From Elysia chlorotica (Eukaryota > Mollusca > Gastropoda > Plakobranchidae), in the NCBI GenBank assembly GCA_003991915.1, contig RQTK01000056.1, positions 605,687 through 669,686 of the forward strand: 64,000 nt of DNA, read 5' to 3'. The position numbers and the translations under genes are program-made. Positions 1 to 11,946 of the stretch are shown here, in pieces; position 1 is the first letter of the stretch; every line of letters starts with the position of its first letter. The notes beneath the pieces are model-generated. The model searched no databases and was not told the origin of the DNA. It worked only from the letters and a program-made list of their open reading frames with translations.

Positions 1-3000
1 AAACTTCCAGAGTTCTCGGTTCTGGCCCACATAATACTATTTCTCTCCCCCACGTATCCTCCATTTTAAACATTGTTTTTAAAGATCAACCTTGCTCACA
101 TAACGTGAGTTATTGTTTCAGGTCCCCTATTAGTTTCTTTCCTCCTTTCAATAGATATTTTTAAATAGTTTATACTTCAATCTTGTTCATATAATTATTT
201 CAGGTTGTTGGTTCATGCCAATATGTCTGCCTTTTTATCCTGGATAAAACATCACGTCTCCTGTTGGTAAAACAGGTTTCAACACCTAATGTTTCAATTC
301 TTCTTCTCTATCCTGAACATGTCTCTAATCCACTGTGTTTCAACCATGCTCGTATAATAGTAAATGGGTCTTAACTGTGATATTTAAATCCGCCTGTACC
401 ACCCTTCACACAGGGTTTAATCTCCTTTCTTTTAATCTGTGTGATTCATCATGAGCTAAGTCTCTGTCTATCGATCTCTCTCTGATTCTCTTTCGTTTTC
501 CCTTCCTACTTCTATGGATTATTCTAGTTATTTTTGTCTCAGACAACATGGATTTATCTTCTAATTCGTAGGTCCGTTTCGTCTTATCACATTCTGATTC
601 TACATCCTGTTCTATTACTCTAATATCCAGAGTTATGAGTTATGGTCCACCTAATACACGTTTTCTTCATCTCAGAAATTTGTTTTAACAATTGAAGAAT
701 TTATGTGTCTAAATTCATATATTTTAATGTTGATCATGTACCCTAAACTTTTAGTCCTTTCTTCTTTTTCAGTCTCTCTCGTACATTTTTATCAATGTTT
801 TCCAATGTACACTTCAGACTATTACCTCCACACTTTACACTCGGTGCTATTTACAGCATTTCATGCCTGTACCCGTACCAATAATTATATCGTGACAGAT
901 GGGTTCCAACTCTCAGGTTACAATTTGTCATCTACATATTAAGCATTGTTGTGCATTATATTTCCACATTGCTCGTATACCCAAAGTTATATGGGTTCCA
1001 ACTCCCATACAACAGTATGTCTTCTCCTTTTTAAGCATTGTTTTACATTATATTTTATTTCAAACCTTGCTCAGTTACCAAAAATTATATGGGTTTCAAT
1101 TCCCATATCACAGTGTCTCCCCTTCATTCTAAACATTGTTTTACACCGACTATACTTGAACCGTGTTCCTATGTTATGAGTTTTATTCCATAACAAACCT
1201 TTTCTTCTCAATCCTCTTTTTCATATCTTTTGCCGCAGTCTAAGATATGCTTTAATTCCAACATTAGTCTCTTTCCACCTTTCTAAACATCTTTTTAATA
1301 TTTGATTGTTCAAAAACTTGTTCAAACATTTCGGGTTATGGGCTCATCCCAATATAACGTCATTTGTTCTCCATGAGAAATTATCACGTCTCTTGTTGTC
1401 AGGTTTCAACTCCCAATGTTTTAATTCTTCTTCTTTATCCTAAACATGTCTCATATCCACTGTGTTTTGACCGTGCTGGTATAACAGCTATGGGTCTTAA
1501 CTGCGAGATTTAAATCCGCTTGCACCCAATCTCCTTTCTTTCAATCTCTGGGATTCATGATTTGAGTTAAGTCTTTGTCTATCGACCTGTCCCTCGATGT
1601 CTTTCTCCATTTCTCCCTCTACTGCTATGGATTCTTCTACTTATTTTTTTTATCTCATATAAGATTGGTTTCTCTTCTCATCCGTAGATCCGTTTCGCCT
1701 TAACACACTCATCCAGGTTTATTACACTCAAATATCCAGAAATTTGAGTTCTGGTCCACAAAATGCAAGTTCTCTTCACGCCATAATTTTTTTTAAACAT
1801 TTGATGAAATGTCTGATTTCTGTGTCTAATTTCACACATTTTAGTGTTGATCCGGTACCCTAAACTTTACGTCCTCTGTTCTTTTTCAGTCTCTCTCATA
1901 CTCTTGTTCCTATGTTGTGTGTTGTGGGTTTTATCCCGAAAAGACACCTTTTCTTTTTCATTCATATCTTCTGTCGCAGTCTAGGAAAGGGGTTTGAAAT
2001 CAATTGATGTTTGTCACTTTCCTCTATCCTAAAAACCGTTCTATATCTATGTTTGAACTCTTCTTTTTTCACAAATATTGGTCTCTCCCTATCACTCTGA
2101 AGCTGTCTGTCTTTCTTTCACTCTCTCCTTCAATCCGTCTTATCTCCCCCTCTCCTCATATTAAATTGGATTTTTCGATTGTATTTAATTTGTCTAATGT
2201 ATGGATTCCACTTTACAGTTTAAGTCATTCCCAAGTTTTAAGCACAATTGAAATGCTTTTTACTAATCAGAGGTAACAGTCAAAAAATATCGTACATTCT
2301 TATCACTGTTTTCTAATGAACAGATCAAGCTATTACCTCCACACTTTACACTCGGTGCTATTTACAGTACTTCATACCTGTACCAGAATCATTAATTATA
2401 TTGTGACTTGTGGGTTCCAACTCCCATATTACAATCTTCTGTCTTATCCAATTTAAAGAATTTTTTACATTATATTTTTTTCAACCTGACTTGTATACCA
2501 AAAGTTATATGGGTACCAATTCCCATATTACAGTCTCTCCATTCTCAATGTTTTTCACAGATTATACCTGAACAGTGTTCATATGTTGTGTTGTGGGTTT
2601 TATTCCCATAACAAACCTTTTTTTCTCCAAGCTCTATTTTCATATCTTTTGTCCCAGTCTAGGAAATGGGTCCCAACTCGTGTTTGTCACTTTCCTGTAT
2701 CCTAAAAACTATCCAATATCTATGTTTGAACTCTTCTCTCATTTTTCATGATTTGTTGGTTTTTCTCTATCATCCTGTATCTGTCTCTGCCTCTGTCTCT
2801 CTCTCTCTTCTTCAATCTGTCTATCTCCACCTCTTCTCAGATCAAATTGGATTTTTATTGGTAAAACAGGTTTCAACACTTAATGTTTCAATTCTTCTTC
2901 TCTATCCTGAACGTCTCTAATCCACTGTGCTTCAACCATGCTCGTATAATAGTAAATGGGTCTTAACTGTGATATTTAAATCCGCCTGTACCACCCTTCA

Positions 3001-5256
3001 CACAGGGTTTAATCTCCTTTCTTTTAATCGGTGTGATTCATCACGAGCTAAGTCTCTGTCTATCGATCTCTCTCTCTGATTCTCTTTCGTTTTCCCCTCC
3101 TACTGCTATGGATTATTCTACCTGTTTATATCCCAGACCACACGGATTTGTCTTCTAATCCCTAGGTCCGTTTCGTCTTATCACATTTTGATTTTACATC
3201 CTGGTTGTATTACTCTAATATCCAGAGTTATGAGTTCTGACTCACACAATAGAAGTTCACCCCAGATATGTTTTTCAACAATTGAAGAAATTTCTGAATT
3301 CTGTCACTTTCCTCTATCCTAAAAACTGTTTTATATATCTACGTTTTAATCTCATAATTTTTCATGAGTTATTGGTCTCTCCTTATCACTATGTATCTGT
3401 CCCTGCCTCTCTCTCTCCCTCAATCCTCATATCACATTAGATTTTAAGATTGTATTTCATTCTGTCTTATGTATGGGTTCCACTTTGCAGTTTTAAGTCC
3501 TGCCCAAGTTTTAAACACAATTGTCGTTTTACTAATCAGAGGCAACAGCGTTTCAATTTACACTTCAAGCTCTTAACTCCACACATTACACGCACTGCTA
3601 TATACAGCATTTTATACCGGTACCAGTATCAATAATTATATCGTGACTTATGGGTTCCAAATCCCTTATTACAATCTGCCTTTTCTATTTCAAGTATGGT
3701 TTTACATTATATCCAATTTCAACCTTGCACGCATACCAACAGTTTAAAGGGTTCCAATTCCCATATTACAGTTTGTCTTCTCCATTTTAAACATTTTCAC
3801 ACCGACTACACTTGTACCGTGTTCATAAATTGTGTGTTGTGGGTTTTTATCCCCATAATATGCCGTGTCTTCTCCTTGCTCTATTTTCATATCTTTTGCC
3901 AGTCTAGGAAATGGGTCCCAACTCGTGTTTGTTACTTTCCTCTGTCATAAAAACTGTTCTATATGTTTGAATCTTAATTTTTTTTTAGTTATTGGTCTCT
4001 CCTTATCTCTCTGTATCTGTCTCCATCTCTCCCTCAAACCGTCTTATTTTTCCCTCTCTTCATATCAAATTGGATTTTTCGATTGTATTTCATGTCTCAT
4101 GTATGATTTCCATTTTTCAGCTTAAGTCCTTCCAACGTTTTAGGCACAATGTGTATTCTTTTTACATATCAGAGAGGTAACAACACTGTCTTGGAGAAAT
4201 TCCTTGTTTCTGTGTCTTAATTTGCGCATGTCAGTTTTGACCATGTATCCGAAACTTTCAGTTGTTTCTTCGATTTCTCTCTCGTTCATTTTCTTTTTGG
4301 TTACAGCATATCATACCGGCACCGATACCAATATTTTTATCGTGAGTGATGGGTCACAATTCCCATATTGAAGTCTCTCGCGTTTATGTTAAACGTTGTC
4401 TCGTTAGTTTTAATTTAATTTTTTCATATATAGTGAGTTTTTGGGTTCAAACTCCCTTATGACAAGTTGTGTCCTCCATTCAAAACATATTTTTACTTAT
4501 CAGTGTGCTGCAACCAAGTTTATATATCGATCTGTCTATGATTCTCTTTCTCTCTTTCTCCCTCCTACTGCTATGGATTCTTCTACTTATTTATTTTTAT
4601 CTCAGATATCATGGGTTCCTGTTCTCATTCCGTTGGTCCGTTTCACCTGAACACTTTCTGATTCTCCATCGTGGTTTTAATACCCTCAAACATCCAGAAA
4701 TTTGAGTTCTGGCACACATAATACAAGTTTTCTTCATCTCATAAATTTGTTTTAACAGTTAAAAAATGACTCATTTCTGTGTCGAAATTCATGTGTTTTA
4801 GTTTTGATCATGTATCCTAAACTTTTAGTCCTTTCTTCTTTTTTAGTATGTCGTACATTTTTATCAATGTCTTCCAATTTACACTTTCATCTATTACCTA
4901 TATAATCTACATTCAATGCTATTTCAAGCATTTCATACCTGTACCAGCGACAATAATTATATCGTGACTTATGGGTTCAAACTCCCGTGTTGCAATATGT
5001 CTCCTCCATTTTAAACATTGTTTTACACCGACTATACTTGAACCTTGTTTATGTGTTGTGTGTTGTGGGTTTTATCCCCACAATAAGCCTTTTCTTCCCC
5101 ATGCTCTATTTTCATGCCTTTTGCGGCAGTCCAGGAAATGGGTTCCAACTCTTATCTTGTTTGTCACTTTCCTCTATCTTAAAAAACTGCTCTATGTTTG
5201 AATCTTTCCCTAATTTTTCATGAGTTATCGATCCCTCCCTATCACTCTGTATCTGC

Positions 5257-5266
<10 letters not shown>

Positions 5267-5344
<78 letters not shown>
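5267..5344. repeat. (CT)n microsatellite, about 39 units
   Basis: Pure CT tract grown at the CT-rich seed of the composite array unit, just before the CCCTCAATCCG...CTCATTAAATTGGAT block. The poly-Ser/Leu/Arg-Glu ORFs over it are artefacts. Confidence 0.97.
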
Positions 5345-5349
<5 letters not shown>

Positions 5350-7774
5350 TCCCTCTCTCCCTCAATCCGGCTGTCTCCCTCTCTCCTCATTAAATTGGAT
5401 TTTTCGATTTATTTTAATTTGTCTCATGTATGGGTTCCTATGTTAATACAATTTCTTCTGTCGATCAATATATACGAGTATAGTTGTGTTCAATTCACCA
5501 CTTGAAGAAATTTCTGGTTTCTGTGTCCGAATTAGCACATGGCAATATTGACCATTATTCGCTAAAATTTTAGTTGTTTCTTCGATTTGCCTCTCTCGTT
5601 CAATCTGATCCATTTCTTTTTCAAAATTACGCTTCGAGCTTTTTCCTTGGTCTTTTTTCACTTTAAATACATTTCACACTGGTACCGGTATCGTGAGTGA
5701 TGGTTCCACTTCCATATTAGTCTCTCACCTTCATTTTAAACATTGTCTTATATATTGTAATACGATTCTTTTTATATATCGTGAGTTTTGGGTCCAAACT
5801 CCCATATTACATGTTGTCAGATCCATTTTATACTAAGTTTTACATAAATACTGTTTCAACCTTGCTCATATATCGGGAGTTATGGGTTCCAATTCCCATG
5901 TTACATTCTGTCGCCTTTATCTTCAGCAATGTTTTACAATTTTATACAATGATACTTCAACCTTAATCATATATCGGGAGTTATGAGTTCCAACTCCTAT
6001 ATAACAGTTTTCACCTCCATTTCCAAACCTAGTTTTATATATAATTGTGCTTAAACCTTGCTCATATATCGGCAGTGGTGGTTTAACTCCGATACTACAG
6101 TCTGTCGCCTTCAGTTTTAGCTGTACATATATTATACTTCAACCTTTCTTTGACTTTTTGAGTTCCCAATGTCCATAATACGTCCTATCTCTCCTTCACA
6201 GATATCTTGGGTGTTGGGTACAAGCGCCCAAATTACAATATGTCACCTTCATTTTTTATAATTACATACATCTTACTTCAACTTTCCTCATAATTATATC
6301 GGCACTCGTGGGTTTTTATTCCCACAACGCAGTTCGCCTCTTCTATTTTTAACATTGTTGTACTATTGTGTTTCAACCTTTCTCATATTATATCATGAGT
6401 TTTGAGTTCCAACCGCCACGGTCTGTCCTTTCTCTTCTTCTAATATATCACGGGTTTTTGGTCCAAACTCCCATCAAGCTGTGTCCTCTATTTTAAACAC
6501 ATCTTTACATATAATTGTGCTTTAACCATGCTGATATACCAGGTGTTATGGGTTCCAACTGCCATATTACAGTCTGTTGTCGCCTTCATTTGAAACATTA
6601 TTCTACAATTGGTTTAATCTCCTCTCTTTTAATGTTTGTGATTCATCATGAGTGAAGTCTCTGTCTATGGATCTGTCTCTCGATCTCTTTATCGCTTTCT
6701 CCCTCCTACTGCTTATGGATTCTTCTACTTGTTTATCTGTATATCATATAATATGTTCTTTTTTTCCTCCGTTTTGCCTTAACACAATCTCATTCTACAT
6801 CTTTGTTCTATTACTCTCAAATATCCAGAAATTTGAGTTCCACAAAATACTAGTTTTCTTCATCTCAAAAATTATTTTAACAATTGAAGAAATTCCTGAT
6901 TTCTGTGTCTAAATTCACATATTTTAGTCTTGATTCTGCACCCTAAACTTATAGCCCTTTCTTCTTTCAAAGTCTCTCTCATGCATTCTTATCAATGTTT
7001 TCCAATTTATACCTCGAGATATTACCTCCACACTTGACATTCAGTGCTTTTTACAGCATTGCATACCTGTACTCGTACCAATAATTATATCTTAACTTAT
7101 GGGTTCCAAATCCCATACAACAATCTATCTTCTCCATTTTAAACATTGTTTTACAATATATTTTATTTGCTCGTATACCGAAAGTTATATGGGTTCCAAT
7201 TCCCATATTGCAGTCTCTCCTCCATTCTCAACGTTGTATTACATCGACTATATTTGAACCTTGTTCATATGTTGTGTGTTGTGTGTTGCGTGTTGTGGGG
7301 TGTACCCCATAACAAACCTTTTCTTCTCTATGCTCTATTTTCATATCTTTTGCCTCATTCTAAGATTTGCTTCAATTCCCACATTAGTCTTTTTCCTTCT
7401 TTCTAAACATCTTTTTAATATTTTATTGTTCAAACTTGTTCAACATTAATTATGGTTATGGGTTCATCCCAATATAACCTTATTTTTTCTCCATGAGAAA
7501 TTATCACGTCTCTTGTTGTGAGGTTTAAACCCCCAATGTTTTAATTCTTCTTCTGTATCCTAAACATGTCTCACATCCACTGTGTTTGACCGTGCTGGTA
7601 TAATAGCTATGGGTCTTAACTGCGATATGTAAATCCACTTGCACCCAATATCCTTTCTGTCAATCTCTGAGATTCATGATTTGAGTTAAGTCTTTGTCTA
7701 TTGACTGGTCCCACCATGTCTTTTTCCATTTCTCCCTCTACTGCTATGGATTCTTCTACTTTCTCTTCTCATCC

Positions 7775-8010
7775 GTAGTTCCGACGGAAAAGGTCCCGAG
7801 TTCGAATCCTGGCTGTTGCGTTCCCTACTGGTTGGGTCGGTGTCAGTATAATGTGACCGGCTGAGACAGGAGTCATGGTATCCCCGCCCTGTCTCGTGTG
7901 TGGCAGCACATAAAATTGTCAGACGTCCGTCTTGAGGCCCGTCCACAATATAGCCTATATAGTGCTGCTGTTGGACGTTAAACCAACCAAACCAACCAAC
8001 CAATCCCACC
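7775..8010 (+). mobile_element. tRNA-derived SINE inserted in the array
   Basis: The sequence has a B-box-like GAGTTCGAATCCTGG, then the body CTACTGGTTGGGTCGGTGTC, ATGTGACCGGCTGAGACAGG, CCCCGCCCTGTCTCGTGTG and GGCAGCACATAAAATTGTCA. It ends TGTTGGACGTTAAACC followed by a CCAACCAA tail. The same body recurs about a dozen times in the window on both strands, so this is a dispersed family. The head is 5'-incomplete here and abuts array sequence. The antisense ORF over this element is not a gene. I do not assign a named family; the shared body and polyadenine-free tail are what is seen. Confidence 0.85.
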
Positions 8011-8446
8011 GGCACCTGTACCAATAATAATTTTACCGTGAGTAATGGGTTCCAACCCCCATATCACAGTCTCTCATCTTCATTTTAAACATTGTCTTAT
8101 ATATTGTAATTCAACTTTTCTTAAATATCATGAGTTTTGGGTCGAAACTCCCATATTACAAGTTGTCTGCTCAATTTCAAACCTAGTTTTACATATATAT
8201 ATATATTCTTTTAACTTTGCTCATATATCGAGAGTTATGGGTTCCGAATCCCATAATAAATCTGTCGCCTTCATTTTAAAAATGCTTTTACCATTGCATA
8301 TCATACTTCAATCTTGTTCATATATAAGCAATCATGGGTACATGTTTCCATAATGCAGTTCGCCGCTTCTATTTTAAACAATGTTGTACATATATTGTGT
8401 TTCTACCTCCCTCATATTATATCAAGAGTTATGAGATTCAAATATA

Positions 8447-9830
8447 CATAATACGTCATTTCTATCATTATTATATATCGTGAATATTGGGTCAAAACTC
8501 CATATGACAAGTTGTGTCCTCCATTTTTAACATATTTATTACATAATAAGTGTACTGCAAAATTGCTGATATATTGGAATATATGGGTTCCAACTCCCAT
8601 ATTACAGTCTGTCGCCTTCATTTGGGAGTTGTGAGTTCCTATTCCAATAACGCAGCCCGCCAATTCTATTTTGAACACTGCTGTACATATATATTGTTTC
8701 AACTTTTCTCATAATTTATTATTGTGGGTTATGAGTTCCATTGTCAATAATACATCCTTTCTCTCCTTATATATCGTGGATTTTGTGTCGAAAATCCAAA
8801 AATTACAAGCTGTCTCTTCTATTCAAAAAGTTGTTGTACTATTGAGTTTTGGGTCCAATTTTAAACATTATTTTAAATTATATTTTATTCTAAACTTGCG
8901 CATAATTATACCAAAAGTTATAATTATGGGTTTCAATTCCCATATTACAGTTTCTCCTCCATTCTCAAAATTGTTTTACACCTACTATTATTTGAAAGTT
9001 GTTAATATGTTGTGTGTTGTGGGTTGTATCAGCATAACAAGCTTTTTCTTCTCCATGCCCTATATTCATGTCATCTGCCGAGGTCTAGTTATTTTTTACT
9101 TATCAGAGGAAACAAAACTTGGAGAAATTCATTGTCTTTGTGTCCAACTTAGCACATGTCAGTTTTGACCATACACCAGAAACTTTAAAAGTTCTTTCTT
9201 CGATTTGTCTCCATTCATTCTCATCAATTTGTTTTCCTTTTGTTTACTACCTTTCACACATGTCAGTTTTGACTATATACCATAAACTTTAAAAGTTCTA
9301 TCTTCGATTTGTCTCCATTCATTCTCATCAATTTTTTTCCTTTTGGTTACTACCTTTCACACCGGCACCTGTTTTCAATATAATTTTTACCGTGAGTGAT
9401 GGATTCCAAATACCCGTCTCTCACCTTCAATTTAAACATTGTCTTAATACGTCCTTTCTATCCTTCTTATATATCGTGAGTTTTGGGTCCAAACTCCCAT
9501 ATGACAAGTTGTGTCCTCCATTTTTAACATATTGTTTTACATATAAGTGCTGATACATAGGAATATATGGGTTCCAACTCCCATATTACAGTCTGTCGCC
9601 TTCATTTGGGAGTTGTGAGTTCCTATTCCAATAACGCAGCCCGCCAATTCTATTTTAAACACTGCTGTACATTGTTTCAACTTTTCTCATAATTTATTAT
9701 TGTGGGTTGTGAGTTCCATTGTCAATAATACATCCTTTCTCGCCTTATATATCGTAGATTTTGTGTCGAAAATCCAAAAATTACAAGCTGTCTCTTCTAT
9801 TCAAAAAGTTATACTATTGATTTTTGGGTT
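8447..9830 (+). repeat. ~980-bp-offset segmental duplication within the array
   Basis: The block at about 8447-8870 (AACATATT ... GAATATATGGGTTCCAACTC ... CAATAACGCAGCCCGCCAAT ... TTGTGTCGAAAATCCAAAAA) recurs at about 9443-9830 with only small differences, at an offset of about 985 bp. It is a recent duplication of several monomers together. Confidence 0.75.
9155..9362 (+). repeat. Local tandem duplication, two ~103-bp copies
   Basis: CATGTCAGTTTTGACCATA...TTTACTACCTTTCACA is followed directly by a second copy beginning CATGTCAGTTTTGACTATA and ending in TTACTACCTTTCACACCGG. The copies differ at a few bases only. Confidence 0.85.
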
Positions 9831-11636
9831 CAAAATCCCTTATAACAAGTTGTCTCCTCCATTTTAAAGAGTTTTATATCATATTTTTATTTCAACCTGG
9901 CTCATATATCGGGAGTTATGTTTGTCTCCTCCATTGTAAACAAAATTTTACCTATATAGGTGTGCTTCAACTGTGCTCATATATCGGAAGTTATGTTTTC
10001 CGATGTCCATGTCCTGTCTCTCCTAAGCTACACTATCGTGTCTCCTACTGCAGCGTTTAGTTGGGGGTTCCAACTTCCATGGTTCAGCACTTCCACTCTA
10101 TCTCTTTCTCCCTTCTACTGCTAGCTATGGAATCTTCTTATTTATTTTTCTCTTATATAAAATGGGTTTCTTTCCTCACACGTAGGTCCGTTTTGCCTGA
10201 TCACAATCTGATTCTACATTCTGGTTTTATTGCTCTCAAATATTCAGAAATGTAGTTCTGGCCCACATCTCAAAAATATTTCTACAATGATATTCAAGAA
10301 GTTTTTGATTTGTCTAAACTCACATATTTTAGTCTTGATCCGCGACCCTAAACTTTTAGTCCTTTCGTCGTGTTCTGTCTCTCTCTCGTACATTCTGACC
10401 CATGTTTTCCAATTTACATCTCAAGCTACGAGTATTACCTCCATACTTTAGATTGAGTGATTTTTACAGCATGTTATATCTGTCCCCGCACCAATAAAAC
10501 ATATTGTGACTTCTGGGTTCCAAATCTCATATTACAATCTGCCTTCTCCATTTTAAACATTGTTTTACACCGACTATACTCGTGTCCGTTTTTTATGTTG
10601 TGTGAAGTGGTTGTTATCCTCATGTACAATCTTTTTCTTCTCCTGTTCTATTTTCATGTCTTCTGCCACATCTAGGATATGGGTTCCAACTCTGTTATTT
10701 CCTCTATCCTAAAAACTGTTCATTTCTATGTTGAATCTTTCATTTTTCATGATTACGGTCTCTGCCTATAGCTTTGTGTATCTGTCACTGCCTTTCTCTC
10801 CCTCAATCCGTCTATCTTCCCTTTCCTCATATTTAATTGTGTTTTTTTGATTTTTTTTCATTTGTCTCATGTATGGGTTCCTCTTTTCAGTTTAAGTCGT
10901 TCCAACTTTTGGGCTTAATTTGTATGTTTTTTTTTACTAATGAGAGGTAATATCACTTGAAGAAATTCATTGTTTCTGTGTCCAAATGTCCGTTTTGACA
11001 TATACCCGAAACTGTTAGTTCTTTCTTCGATTTGTCTCTCTCATTTATTCTTATTTTTTTTTTCCAAATTACACTTTCAACGTTTTCCTCCGTCCTTTTC
11101 CTCTCATGCCGGCACTGGTATCAATATAATTTTTACCGTGAGTGATGACTTCCAACTCCCATCTTACAGTCTCTCACCTTCAATTTAAACATTGTCTTAC
11201 ATTAATTGTAATTAAATCCTTATATATCATGATTTTTGGGTCCAAACTCCCATATTACAAGGTGTGACCTGCATTTTTAACCTAGTTTTACATATAGTTG
11301 TGCTTCAACTTTGCTCATATATCAGCAGCTATGGGTTCCAACTCCCATAATACAGCGTGTCTCATCCATTATAAATATTATTTTACGTATGTTGTACTTT
11401 ACTCTTGGTTATAAAGCGATGTATGGGTGCCGCACCAGTACGACAAACTTTCAACTATATTTGAAACGTGCTTTTATCATATATTGCACATTAGCCTTGC
11501 TTATTATCGTGAGTTTTTAATTACGTCACAACTGCATTGTTGCAGCCTATTTTCCTCATTCTGAACATTGTTGTGTGTACCTTTTTATTCATGGGACGTG
11601 TTCATGTTTTATGTTTTATGTATTCCATCACCAAAA

Positions 11637-11928
11637 TAAGGAGGTCTTGAATAAAGTTGGCATGCAGAAACTAGAACTGCTGCAACTAATCCAAAGAAGA
11701 AAACTGGCATACTATGGCCATATAAGAAGACACTGCAGCATCCAGAAAAGAGTTGTGGAAGGCAAGGTTGAAGGGAAGCGTGGTAGAGGAAGGAGGAGGC
11801 AGTCGTGGCTTGCCAACATACAGGAGTCATCCCAGTTACGACTGAGTGTAGCCTGTGAAGCAGCCTTGGACCGTGAAAGATGGCGCCGAATGACAGCCCA
11901 CCTCGGAGACGGGACGGCACAGCGATAG
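11637..11928 (+). pseudogene. LINE reverse-transcriptase 3'-end fragment
   Basis: An open frame reads LELLQLIQRRKLAYYGHIRR, then a basic GKRGRGRRRQSW segment, then ERWRRMTAHL before a stop. This is the usual C-terminal tail of a non-LTR retrotransposon polyprotein (…RRKL.YFGH..R …GKR.RGR…W…WR…), downstream of the reverse transcriptase domain. The endonuclease and catalytic core are absent, so it is a 5'-truncated insertion, the normal LINE outcome. It ends at a short GATA tract, consistent with a LINE 3' tail. The clade is not certain (RTE-like by inference). The antisense ORF over the same bases is a shadow. Confidence 0.8.
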
Positions 11929-11946
11929 ATAGATAGATAGATAGAT
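11922..11946. repeat. (GATA)n tail of the LINE fragment
   Basis: AGCGATAGATAGATAGATAG follows the LINE stop codon directly. It marks the 3' boundary of the insertion. Confidence 0.85.

Noticed and set aside
5112..5446. Arg-Glu-rich and Ser-Leu-rich ORFs over the CT tract
   Set aside because: Simple CT/GA repeat gives open frames in all phases; no other coding evidence.
7698..8024. 108-codon - strand ORF
   Set aside because: Antisense through the SINE at 7775-8010.
11609..11920. 103-codon - strand ORF
   Set aside because: Antisense of the LINE fragment whose + strand frame has clear family motifs.
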